From JBQTKD01 sp052386455 (lineage in GTDB: Bacteria > Actinomycetota > Actinomycetes > Sporichthyales > Sporichthyaceae), in NCBI GenBank assembly GCA_052386455.1, contig JBQTKD010000003.1, positions 3,425 to 67,424 of the forward strand: a stretch of 64,000 bases of DNA, written 5' to 3'. Under the pieces are notes generated by a model. The model saw nothing but the letters and a program-made list of their open reading frames with translations, was not told the origin of the DNA and ran no database searches. Positions 7,748 through 16,218 of the stretch are shown here, piece by piece. Each line of letters starts with the position of its first letter. The stretch's first letter is position 1. A program made the position numbers and the translations under genes.

Positions 7748-8710
7748 GTGTCCACCACGACTCGCAGCCGTGCCGGCCTCGCCGGCGCGCTCACCGCGCT
7801 CGCCCTGGTGTCCACCGCCGGCTGCGGGAACAACGGGTCCGAGCAGACGGCGACGGCTCCGTCGTCCGCGCCGGTGAGCCGGGACCTGGCGAGCTACGAC
7901 GCCTTCGTGCTCGGCAACGCGGCGAACGACCCCGCCAACGCCGACGTGTACGCCATCCGATTCGACCCGTTCGTCGTCGAACGCATCACCACCGACAAGC
8001 GGGTTTCGTCGCTGGCTGCCGACGAGTCGCACCTGATCGTCGCGGCGGCCGACGAGAACATCGACCAGCTCGCGTCGGTCACCGGCACCGGCGGGCTTCT
8101 TCCGCTACCCGGGCTGGGCCGCCCGTTCGCCTACAGCCCGCGGATCGTCGATGGCGTTCTGTACTTCGAGGACAACCAGGGAGACGACGCCAAAGGCGAG
8201 AATCGCTCGTTGTCCTGGGACTTGACGGAGCAGAAGAAGACGCTGCTGTTGCAGTCCAAGAAGCAGTTCGGCGGGACCACGCCGATTGCCGGTGGGCGCC
8301 TCGTCTTCGGTGAACCGGATCTCGACGGCGACGACACGATCGTCGTGCAGAGCAAGGCCGGGAAACGCACGAGGTATTCGGCCGGTGGCGACGTCGCCGA
8401 CGGCGCGGTAGGAGGCGATCTGCTTGCGCTGACCCTGGTGGGAACAGGCGACCGGTTCGGTGATCGCCCGGTCGGCATGGTGCTGCTCGACCTCGACAAC
8501 GGTCGGGTCAAACGGGTTCCCGGCCTCCAGTTCGTCGCATGGAACCCGGACGCCACCCGCCTTCTCGCTCGCCGCACCGACAACCTCGCCGACAGCCGCC
8601 TGGTGATCCTGGACCCGGCCAAGCCCGAGGCGCCGCCGGTGGAACTGGCGACCGTGCCGGGGCTGGCCGTCTTCGGCGGCGTGTGGGTGCGGGGCGCCGC
8701 ACCGGCGTAG
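7748..8710 (+). CDS. Lipoprotein with WD40/TolB-like repeats, copy 2
   Basis: 320 aa from GTG 7748. The signal peptide ends in the lipobox VSTAGC, so the mature protein is probably lipid-anchored. The mature part aligns along its length with the protein at 2625-3602 (RDLASYDAFV, DVYAIRFDPFVVERITT, TRLLARR, LVILDPAKPEAP). Operon partner of the shortened secreted protein upstream, under element C. Function unknown; the beta-propeller-like repeats suggest a surface binding role. Confidence 0.75.
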   Translation: MSTTTRSRAGLAGALTALALVSTAGCGNNGSEQTATAPSSAPVSRDLASYDAFVLGNAANDPANADVYAIRFDPFVVERITTDKRVSSLAADESHLIVAAADENIDQLASVTGTGGLLPLPGLGRPFAYSPRIVDGVLYFEDNQGDDAKGENRSLSWDLTEQKKTLLLQSKKQFGGTTPIAGGRLVFGEPDLDGDDTIVVQSKAGKRTRYSAGGDVADGAVGGDLLALTLVGTGDRFGDRPVGMVLLDLDNGRVKRVPGLQFVAWNPDATRLLARRTDNLADSRLVILDPAKPEAPPVELATVPGLAVFGGVWVRGAAPA

Positions 8711-8848
8711 CCACTGTGCACGGTGCCCATCGATCGGGGGGTTCTATGTGCACTGTGCCGTAGCCGAGCGGGGCGGCAGGCGCCACGATGGGCGGCACCG
8801 CCGCGGTCGCACTGCCGAGTCGACACCCCGCGGCGCGGGAGGCAGGCC

Positions 8849-10190
8849 GTGTCCGCAACCGCGTCCGAGATCGACCGGATCCGCGCGCTCGCCGAAGAGC
8901 ATCGCATCGTTGCCGTGCGCCTCGGCGCGGTGGACACCGAAGGCGTGTGGCGCGGCAAGCGGATCCCGATCGGGCGGTTCCTCGACGGCGGCGCGGTACA
9001 CGGCACCCACCTGTGCGCCGGCGCGCTCCTGGTCACGATCGCCGACGAGCTCGTCGATCACCTGTCCTACGAGAACTGGGACACCGGCTTCGGCGAGGTG
9101 CGCGTGGTGCCGGACCTTGCGACCTTCGCCCCGACCCCGCGGGCTGCGGGCACGGCCACCGTCCTGGGCGATTTCGTCGAGCCGGACGGGACCGCCACGG
9201 CGATTCGGGCCGCGCGAGGTGCTGCGCCGGGTCGTGCAGCGCTGCACCGGCCTCGGCTTCACCGCGCGCATCGGCTACGAACTGGAGTTCCACCTGTTCG
9301 CCGACGACCCGACCGCTGCCGCCGCTCGCTCCTACGCGGACCTCGCGCCGATCGCGCCGGGCGTACGCACCTACGGGCTGGCCCGCCTCGCCACCCTGGA
9401 ACCGATCCTGGGTCCGCTGCTCGCGGACCTCGCCGCCGCCGGGATCGAGGTAGAGGCCGCGAACCCGGAATTCGGCGCGGGTCAGTTCGAACTGAATCTG
9501 CCCGCCGCCGACCCGCTGGCCGCCGCCGACACCGCGGTCCGGTTCAAGCACGCGGTTCGCGAGATCGCCGCGGCCGGGGGCATGTCGGCGACGATTATGG
9601 CCCGCTGGGACACGGGCGCTTCGGGCAGCAGCGGGCATGTCCACCAGAGCCTGTGGCGCGAGGGCGCCAACGTCTTCGCCGACGAGGAGCGCACGCGCGA
9701 CGCCTACGTCGCGGGTTTGCTGGCGACGATGGCGGAACTGACTCCCGTGTTCTGCCCGAACCCAAACTCCTACAAGCGCACCGTTCCCGGCTCGTTCGCG
9801 CCGACCACGGCCACCTGGGGCGTGGACAACCGGACCACCGCACTGCGCGTCGTAGAGGAGGGGGCGGCCGCGCGCGTTGAGCACCGTCTGCCCGGAGCCG
9901 ACGCCAACCCCTATCTGGTCGTGGCCGCGTGCCTTGCCGGCGGCCTGTACGGGATCGAGCAGGACCTGCAGGCGCCGACGCCGATCCCGGGCAATGGCTA
10001 CACCGCGAGTGAATCGCTGCCGGGCAGCCTCGAGGCCGCGCTGCGGGCCGCCGAGTCCGGAAAGCTGCTTGCGGAGTTGCTCGGCGCGGAGTTTGCCGAG
10101 CACTATCTGGCCATCCGACGAGCCGAACTGACGGCTAGTCAGATGCACGTGACCGAATGGGAACGCGTCCGCTACTTCGAGCTGGCGTGA
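8849..10190 (+). pseudogene. Glutamine synthetase-family gene with a frameshift near 9200
   Basis: The GTG start at 8849 has GGGAGG upstream. The N-terminal half reads normally to VLGDFVEPDGT. From about 9196-9210 the homologous reading continues in the +1 frame (RFGPREVLRRVVQ) to the stop at 10190. The second part has the family residues ELEFHLF, FELNLP, GSSGHVHQSLW and RVEHRLPGADANPY. Such enzymes ligate ammonia or amines to glutamate (GlnA or gamma-glutamyl-polyamine synthetase types). One extra base, or two missing, explains the break. Either the gene is dead or the assembly has an error. It sits 36 bp before a PucR-type regulator, a common pairing for amine catabolism. Confidence 0.75.
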
Positions 10191-10226
10191 GCGAGCTTGC
10201 GAGTCGAAGTCCTGGAGGGAGGTCGC

Positions 10227-12011
10227 GTGAACGTGGGCGACGTCGAGGTGCTGCGGGCGGAGCTGGCCCGTTCCGAACGCATGCGCCGCGTCCTGGCCGA
10301 CGTGATCCTCGCCGTCGGCGCGGACCTGCCGCTGCAGGAGACGCTGGTGCGGGTCTGCGCCATCGTCGACGACGCCTACGAGTCGCTCGGCGGCATCGTC
10401 TACCTCTGGGACCCCGAGATCGAACGCCTCGTCGTGTGGGCGATCACCGACCCCGAAACCCGCGCCGGCCGCCGCGGTCCGCACACTGCGGAGGCCTACC
10501 GGATCCAGTTGGCGCGGGGCGAGGGCCTGCACGGCTGGGTGTTCCAGCACCGTGAACTGATCCTGATCGAGAACGGGACCGCGCGCGACCCGCGGACGAA
10601 ACTGTTCGCCGCGATCCCGGAGGACGCCTTCGCCTCCGGCGTCGTGCTGCCGATCCTGCGGGCCAACGGCGAGTGCCTCGGTGCGGTCTCGCTGTGGGCG
10701 CGCCGGCCGGGGCACTTCACCGACGAGCACGTCCGGGTGCTCAGCGAGGTGACCAGCCTGCTGGCCACCGTCATCGACAAGGCCCGCCTCGACGCCGAAT
10801 CGGCGCGCCGCGCGAAGGTGCTGGAGTTCCTCGGCGACATGGCGCGCCGGCTGTCGTCGGTTGGGCAGGTCGCCGCGACCATGAACGCCGTCGCGGTCGG
10901 CACCGCGCAGGTGTTGGACTCCGACGTCTGCCTGATCGCCGCGCTCGGGCCGGACGGGCGCTTCGCCGTCGCCGGCCTGGCCGGTGCACCGCCGGAAGGT
11001 CTCTCCGGTGAGGCGCTGTTCCGCGAGCTGTCCCAACTGCTGCCCGCGCGCTACGCCGAGGCCGTCTCGGCGCCGCTGCTCGCGGGAGCGGAGCAACTCG
11101 GGTTCCTGACCTGCTACCGGCAGCGCCGGTACGGCGCGGCCGATCGGGACCTGCTCGCGGTGATCGCGGGTCAGGTGGCGCTGGGTTGGCAGGCGTTGGC
11201 CGCGCGCGAACGCACCGAACGCAACCCGGCGGCGGACCTGCTCGCCGCCCTGGCCGGCGGGCGCCCGGACGCCGCCACGGCCGCCGCCGCAGCCGCGGTC
11301 GGGCTCGACCTCGAGCGTCCGCACGTCCTCCTTCGGGCACGCCTGCTGCCGGCCGACGGCGGCGCCGTCGAATCCGGCGACCGATTTGCGCGCGCCGCCA
11401 AGCATTTCGTGCGGACGATCGAGAGCGCTCGGCCCGGATCGCTGCTGCACGAATCCGCCGGCACCGTTGTGGGCGTGGTGCGGGTGGCGACTCCTGCGGA
11501 CGCCGCCACGCTGCAGCGGGACATCGAGGCGTTGAACGCCGATCTGACGGCGCGTCTGAACGTCGTCGCGACGGTGGGTTTGAGCAGCTCCTGCTCGGCG
11601 ATCGGGGAGTACGCGGACGCCCATCGGGAGGCCGCCGAAGCGCTGGAGGTCGGGTCCCGGCTGCGCGGCGAAGGCACCGTGGCGCGCTTCTCCGAACTCG
11701 GCACGGACCTCTACCTGGTGAAGATGGCCGGCGACCCGCGCACCCGCCGCGACCCCTGGCTCCGCGCCCTCGCACCGGTCGTGGAGCACGACGCGGCCCG
11801 CGGCACCGACCTGCTGGCGACCTTGGACGTGTACCTGTCCAGCCGCGGCAACGTCGCCGCCGGCGCCGAACGCCTGGGCCTGCACCGCAACACCCTGCGG
11901 CAGCGGCTCCTGCGCATCCAGGCCCTCACCGGCGTCGACCTCGACCAGACCGAGGACTGGCTGCCCCTGCGGTTGGCCGTCAAGCTCGCGCTGCTGCGCG
12001 AACGTGGATAG
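10227..12011 (+). CDS. GAF domain and PucR-type helix-turn-helix regulator
   Basis: 594 aa from GTG 10227, with GGAGG upstream. The N-terminal GAF domain spans about residues 20-185 (ETLVRVCAIVDDAYESLGGI, GEGLHGWVFQHREL). A second GAF-like region follows at about 200-320. The C-terminus is the PucR/CdaR helix-turn-helix (NVAAGAERLGLHRNTLRQRL). Regulators of this plan sense small ligands and control nearby catabolic genes. The adjacent glutamine-synthetase-family gene is the likely target, though that gene is frameshifted here. Confidence 0.8.
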   Translation: MNVGDVEVLRAELARSERMRRVLADVILAVGADLPLQETLVRVCAIVDDAYESLGGIVYLWDPEIERLVVWAITDPETRAGRRGPHTAEAYRIQLARGEGLHGWVFQHRELILIENGTARDPRTKLFAAIPEDAFASGVVLPILRANGECLGAVSLWARRPGHFTDEHVRVLSEVTSLLATVIDKARLDAESARRAKVLEFLGDMARRLSSVGQVAATMNAVAVGTAQVLDSDVCLIAALGPDGRFAVAGLAGAPPEGLSGEALFRELSQLLPARYAEAVSAPLLAGAEQLGFLTCYRQRRYGAADRDLLAVIAGQVALGWQALAARERTERNPAADLLAALAGGRPDAATAAAAAAVGLDLERPHVLLRARLLPADGGAVESGDRFARAAKHFVRTIESARPGSLLHESAGTVVGVVRVATPADAATLQRDIEALNADLTARLNVVATVGLSSSCSAIGEYADAHREAAEALEVGSRLRGEGTVARFSELGTDLYLVKMAGDPRTRRDPWLRALAPVVEHDAARGTDLLATLDVYLSSRGNVAAGAERLGLHRNTLRQRLLRIQALTGVDLDQTEDWLPLRLAVKLALLRERG

Positions 12012-12028
12012 ACCCCATGGAGGAACTC

Positions 12029-12493
12029 GTGCGTTCGACCCTCGCGGCGGCTGCGGCCGCGTCCCTGCTCGGCGCCGTGGCGTTCGCCGCGCACGCACAC
12101 GCCGATACCGCGGCCACGCGGATAGCCGCGGTCGAAAAGCTGCAGTCGTTCGTTGTGGGGGAGGAGGGCGCGAAGGGACTGAGCTTGGGCGACTCGTTCA
12201 CCTTCTCCAGCAGGCTCCACGATACGGACGGCAGGCGGATCGGGTCGGCGGGTGGGGAGTGCGCGACCCTGCGCGTCGTCGCCGACGAGGTGGCCCGGGC
12301 GCACTGCGTGGCCACCTACCGGTTGCGCGGTGGCGAGTTCATGGCCCAGGGGTTCTACGACGGCCGCGTCGGTGCGCGCGGCCAGCTCGCGGTCCTCGGC
12401 GGCACGGGCAGGTACGCGGGCGCAACCGGGATCCTGCGCTACCACGTGCGCGCCGCGGACACCTTCGAACTCGCCTTCCGGCTCCGCGGTTGA
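12029..12493 (+). CDS. Secreted allene-oxide-cyclase-barrel-like protein
   Basis: 154 aa. The GTG at 12029 was preferred over the ATG at 12017 because GGAGGA sits just before it. Signal peptide to AHAHA, then a mature domain with GDSFTFSSRL, ECATL and VLGGTGRYAGATG. This pattern fits the AOC-barrel/dirigent-like superfamily, which is common as secreted proteins in actinomycetes. A role in binding or guiding small hydrophobic molecules is known for plant relatives only. It lies just upstream of the third SARP-type operator. Confidence 0.65.
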   Translation: MRSTLAAAAAASLLGAVAFAAHAHADTAATRIAAVEKLQSFVVGEEGAKGLSLGDSFTFSSRLHDTDGRRIGSAGGECATLRVVADEVARAHCVATYRLRGGEFMAQGFYDGRVGARGQLAVLGGTGRYAGATGILRYHVRAADTFELAFRLRG

Positions 12494-12496
12494 GCG

Positions 12497-12536
12497 GCGT
12501 CAGCGCGACGTCAGCGCCACGTCGGCTCTGTTCGGC
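12497..12536 (+). promoter_or_regulatory. SARP-type triple heptamer operator 3
   Basis: GCGTCAG (12497-12503), ACGTCAG (12508-12514) and ACGTCGG (12519-12525) lie at 11-bp pitch, with a weaker GTTCGGC at 12530-12536. A start about 50 bp from the first heptamer would fall at the in-frame GTG 12547. The ATG at 12613 has a good AAAGGA site and is a better translational start. Confidence 0.7.
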
Positions 12537-12612
12537 ACCGTAGGTCGTGGGTTGGTGCCGAGTGTCGCCGCACCGACGGACAGATCACGCGCACCGGCGA
12601 AAGGATTCGGCC

Positions 12613-12795
12613 ATGACCAGCCACGCCGTCCCCGTCCCGAGAGGTCGCCGCCAGATTCCCGTGGCCCCGCTGCTGGCTCGCCTGAGGCGCTGGTGGATCC
12701 CGACCGACTCGCGGATCGCCTGGACCATCGGTCCGGACGGGATGCCGAGCGCGCTGCTGATCGCGCCCGAGCACCCCACGCTTGAGCTTCGATGA
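12613..12795 (+). CDS. Small protein with AWT-GPDG-P motif, paralogue 2 (60 aa)
   Basis: ATG 12613 has AAAGGA seven bases upstream. A GTG at 12547 in the same frame is possible but less likely. Basic and tryptophan-rich middle (LLARLRRWW), then PTDSRIAWTIGPDGMP, which matches the 68-aa protein at 645-851. Its TGA overlaps the ATG of the P450 gene (ATGA at 12792-12795). The repeated arrangement of operator, small protein and coupled enzyme is the best evidence that it is functional. No known family was recognised. Confidence 0.75.
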   Translation: MTSHAVPVPRGRRQIPVAPLLARLRRWWIPTDSRIAWTIGPDGMPSALLIAPEHPTLELR

Positions 12796-13991
12796 ATCCC
12801 TTCGCCGCTGTCCGTCCCGACGAGCGGGCCCGGGCCTACACGGCACTGGCCGAGTCCGGGCCGGTGCACAAGCTGCCGGTGCCGGGTCTCGGCACCGGGT
12901 GGCTGGTGACCGACCATGCCGGCGTCCGAGAAGCGCTGACCGACTCCCGGCTCGTCCGCGCGTCCTCGCCCGTCCGAATGCGGACCGAACGGCTGTGTCC
13001 CGAGCTGGCGCCGGCCGTCTACAGCAGCATGCTGCATGCCGCGGGCGCGGAGCACACGCGGCTGCGCAAGCTCGTCGCCGCCGCTTTCACCCGTCGTCGC
13101 GTGGAGCAGTTGGCGCCGGACGTCGCAGCGATCGCGCAGGGGTTGCTCGACGACCTTGCTCGGCGCCCGCCCGGAACCGTCGTCGATCTGGTCGAGTCCT
13201 ACGCGCTGCCGTTGCCGATGACCGTGATCTGCGAGTTGATCGGGTTGCCGCAGGAGGACCGCGACGAGTTTCGCCGGTTCAACGAAGTGTTCGGTGGTCC
13301 GGGTGCGTTCGTCGAGGACTCCGACGACGAGTTCGTCGCGTCGGTACGCGGACTGGCAGACATGCTGCGCCGGCTCGTGGCTGCGCGGCGCGAGCAGCCG
13401 ACCGAGGACCTCACCAGCGGACTGCTCGCCGTGCGTCAGGAGAGGGACAGCCTCTCCGAAGACGAGCTGACCTCGATGCTCTGGCTGCTCGTCACCGCTG
13501 GGCACGTGACGACGGTGAACTTGATCGCCAGCGCGATGTGGCTGCTGTTCGCGCACCCGGAGCACTTGGCGCGGGTACGGCGCGAGCCGAACCTGATCGA
13601 CGGCGTCGTCGAAGAGTCGCTGCGGTTGGCGGGGCCGGCGCAGGTCGCTTTGCCGTTGCGTGCGGCGGCCCCGGTCGAGGTCGCCGGGACCGCGATCCCG
13701 GCCGGCGGCGTGGTGATCCCGGCACTCATGGCGGCCAACCGATGCCCCGTTCGGCATGCCAGTCCAGACGTCTTCGATCCGGAGCGCGAGCCCAACGCAC
13801 ACCTGGCCTTCGGACACGGCATTCACCACTGTCTCGGCGCACCGTTGGCCCGGCTGGAGGCCCGGATCGCGCTCGAACGTCTCCTCGACCGCTTCCCGCG
13901 GATCGAGCCTGCGGTCCCGCTCGATCAGCTCACCCTCGTCCCCGGCACGTTCCTCCATGGGCTCCGGTCGCTGCCGTTGCGGTTCGTCTAA
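12792..13991 (+). CDS. Cytochrome P450
   Basis: 399 aa, a normal length for a soluble bacterial P450. The heme loop FGHGIHHCLG puts the thiolate ligand near Cys347. The ExxR motif is EESLR near 273-277. The I-helix reads AGHVTT near 236-241, with valine where most bacterial P450s have the acidic residue of AGHETT. Start ATG overlaps the stop of the 60-aa protein, so the two are translationally coupled and SARP-controlled. It probably hydroxylates or cross-links a pathway intermediate; the redox partner is not in the window. Confidence 0.9.
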   Translation: MNPFAAVRPDERARAYTALAESGPVHKLPVPGLGTGWLVTDHAGVREALTDSRLVRASSPVRMRTERLCPELAPAVYSSMLHAAGAEHTRLRKLVAAAFTRRRVEQLAPDVAAIAQGLLDDLARRPPGTVVDLVESYALPLPMTVICELIGLPQEDRDEFRRFNEVFGGPGAFVEDSDDEFVASVRGLADMLRRLVAARREQPTEDLTSGLLAVRQERDSLSEDELTSMLWLLVTAGHVTTVNLIASAMWLLFAHPEHLARVRREPNLIDGVVEESLRLAGPAQVALPLRAAAPVEVAGTAIPAGGVVIPALMAANRCPVRHASPDVFDPEREPNAHLAFGHGIHHCLGAPLARLEARIALERLLDRFPRIEPAVPLDQLTLVPGTFLHGLRSLPLRFV

Positions 13992-14035
13992 CGGCCCCGC
14001 CCTGCGGCGTCAAGAGACCGTTGCATACGACAGGC

Positions 14036-14110
14036 GCACTGGTCGTTCGCGCGCCCGGTTTGTCCCGGTCTGTGGAGCCGTTTCGGCCGACAGGCTTGCA
14101 GGTTTCGCCC
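14036..14110 (+). repeat. Promoter-like repeat, copy 1
   Basis: This block before the helicase gene holds GGTTTGTCCCGGT, GTGGAGCC and CGGC-GACA-GC-TGC in order. It aligns over about 70 bases with the reverse complement of 37955-38030. Both copies lie within 200 bp upstream of a start codon, so a shared promoter or operator is likely. Confidence 0.5.
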
Positions 14111-14128
14111 ACGGCGTAGTCTGCGCCG

Positions 14129-16207
14129 ATGCCCTCGTCGAAGTCCGTCCGCGATCTGCTGGCCGCGGCCGTCGGCGAGCTTGGCGGTGCGCAGCGGCCG
14201 GGCCAGGTGCAGATGGCCGAGGCCGTGGCCGCCTCGATGCGCACCGGCGAGCACCTGCTCGTCCAGGCGGGCACCGGCACCGGCAAGTCCCTGGCGTATC
14301 TGGTGAACGCGATCCTGCATCGCCGGCCGGTGGTGATCTCGACGGCGACACTCGCGCTCCAGGCGCAGCTGATCCGGCGAGATCTGCCGCGGCTCGTCGA
14401 GGTCGCGACGCCCGTGCTCGGACGCACGCCGACGTTCGCGATCCTCAAGGGCCGCAACAACTACGCGTGCCTGCATCGCATCGGCGACGGCGCTCCGACG
14501 CAGGACGGCGACGGGCTTTTCGACGTCGCCGCGGCGCAGGCACCCACGAGTCCGCTCGGCAAGGAGGTCCTGCGCGCACGCGAGTGGGCGGGCGAAACCG
14601 AGACGGGCGACCGGGACGACCTGCTGCCCGGCGTCAGCGACCGGGCCTGGGCGCAGATCTCCGTCGGATCGCGCGAGTGCCTCGGCGCCGCGAAGTGCCC
14701 GAGCGGCCCGGACTGCTTCGCCGAACGGGCTCGGCTGCTCGCTGCCGAGGCGGACGTCGTCGTCACCAACCATGCGCTGCTCGCCATCGACGCGATCGAG
14801 AACATCCCCGTGCTGCCCGAGCACGGCGTGGTCGTGGTCGACGAGGCCCACGAGCTCGTCGACCGGGTGTCCGCCGTGGCCACCGCCGAGCTGAGCACGG
14901 GCATCGTCGAGCGCGCGGTGCGGGTGTGTACCAAGGTGGGGGAGCAGCGCGCGGTCGACATCCTCGCCGGCGTCGGCGAGGGCCTCGGCGCCACGATGGA
15001 CGCGGTGCCTCCCGGACCGCTCGAGCCAGTCCCGCCCCTGCTGGCCGCCGAACTTGCGGCGCTGCGCGAAGCCGCCCGCGGCGTGCTCACGACGATCTCG
15101 ACGAACAAGGACGACGACCCCGGCGAGGCGCTGGCCAAACGGATCGCGCGGACCGCCTGCGACGAGCTCATGGACGTCGCCAACCGGCTGGCGACCCCGA
15201 GCGAGTACGACGTGGCTTGGCTCTCGCTCGAGGACCGGCGCGGTCGGGTGCTGCGGGTCGCACCGCTGTCGGTGTCCGGACTGCTCCGCGAAGCGCTGTT
15301 CGGGACGCGCACGGTCGTGCTGACCTCCGCGACCCTGGCCGTCGGCGGCAACTTCGAGATCGCCGCGCGCAGCGTCGGGCTCAGCGCGGCCGACAACCTC
15401 GACGCCCGCCCGCCCACGCCCGAGCCGGCTGCCGACGAGGACTTCGAGCCCGACACCGAATCGTCGGGAGAGGGCACCGACGACGAGGAAAAGCCTCCGC
15501 CCGCCTGGCGCGGGCTCGACGTCGGCTCGCCGTTCGACTATCCGAAGCAGGGGATTCTCTACATCGCGCGCCACCTGCCTCCGCCCGGTCGAGACGGCCT
15601 GTCGCCCGCCGCGGCCGCCGAGTTGATCGAGCTGGTGACGGCGTCGGGCGGCCGCACACTTGGGCTGTTCTCGTCGCGCCGTGCGGCCGAGGCGGCTGCC
15701 GCGGAGGTGCGTACCCGGGTGCCGCATCCCGTGCTGTGCCAGGGCGATGGAACCCTGGCGGAACTCGTCGCGCGGTTCGGCGAGGAACCGGAGGTATCCC
15801 TTTTCGGCACGCTCTCGCTGTGGCAGGGCATCGACGTACCGGGCGACTCCTGCCAACTCGTCGTCATCGACCGCATCCCGTTTCCGCGGCCGGACGACCC
15901 CCTCGCCTCCGCGCGGGCGCGCGCCGCCGACCGCGCAGGCGGCAATGGGTTCATGTCGGTGTACGCGGCGAGCGCTGCGGTCAAGATGGCGCAGGGCGCC
16001 GGCCGGCTCATCCGCTCGGCTTCCGACCGCGGAGTGGTGGCCGTGCTCGACCCGCGCCTGGCGACCGCGCGGTACGGCCGGTTTCTCACCGCCTCGCTGC
16101 CGGACTTCTGGGCCACGACAGACCCGCAGGTCGCCCGCAACGCCCTGGAACGACTGGCGGCGGCCGCCCGCAGTGACATTTCGAAGCGCGCAACCGCCGC
16201 CGAGTAG
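14129..16207 (+). CDS. DinG/XPD-like ATP-dependent DNA helicase
   Basis: 692 aa from ATG 14129. Walker A GTGTGKS near residues 48-54, a DEAH box near 237-240, and helicase motifs in the C-terminal domain (LGLFSSRRAAEAAA, LWQGIDVPGDSCQ, QGAGRLIRS). Four cysteines between motifs I and II (YAC, ECLGAAKC, PDC) fit the 4Fe-4S domain of XPD/DinG helicases. The role is unwinding of damaged or structured DNA. It ends next to the lexA gene, which fits DNA repair, though no LexA box is seen in its own promoter. Confidence 0.88.
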   Translation: MPSSKSVRDLLAAAVGELGGAQRPGQVQMAEAVAASMRTGEHLLVQAGTGTGKSLAYLVNAILHRRPVVISTATLALQAQLIRRDLPRLVEVATPVLGRTPTFAILKGRNNYACLHRIGDGAPTQDGDGLFDVAAAQAPTSPLGKEVLRAREWAGETETGDRDDLLPGVSDRAWAQISVGSRECLGAAKCPSGPDCFAERARLLAAEADVVVTNHALLAIDAIENIPVLPEHGVVVVDEAHELVDRVSAVATAELSTGIVERAVRVCTKVGEQRAVDILAGVGEGLGATMDAVPPGPLEPVPPLLAAELAALREAARGVLTTISTNKDDDPGEALAKRIARTACDELMDVANRLATPSEYDVAWLSLEDRRGRVLRVAPLSVSGLLREALFGTRTVVLTSATLAVGGNFEIAARSVGLSAADNLDARPPTPEPAADEDFEPDTESSGEGTDDEEKPPPAWRGLDVGSPFDYPKQGILYIARHLPPPGRDGLSPAAAAELIELVTASGGRTLGLFSSRRAAEAAAAEVRTRVPHPVLCQGDGTLAELVARFGEEPEVSLFGTLSLWQGIDVPGDSCQLVVIDRIPFPRPDDPLASARARAADRAGGNGFMSVYAASAAVKMAQGAGRLIRSASDRGVVAVLDPRLATARYGRFLTASLPDFWATTDPQVARNALERLAAAARSDISKRATAAE

Positions 16208-16218
16208 CCGATCAGCCG

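Noticed and set aside
8711..8848. Repeated ACTGTGC segments before the GS-family gene
   Set aside because: Short imperfect direct repeats without a clear symmetric or spaced pattern; too weak to call a site.
9190..9215. Programmed +1 frameshift in the GS-family gene
   Set aside because: No slippery codon, stop in the shift site or stimulatory element is visible; a mutation or sequencing error is simpler.
9033..12098. Long open frame antisense to the GS-family and GAF/PucR genes
   Set aside because: Low-complexity Gly/Arg/Ala product that spans two real genes.
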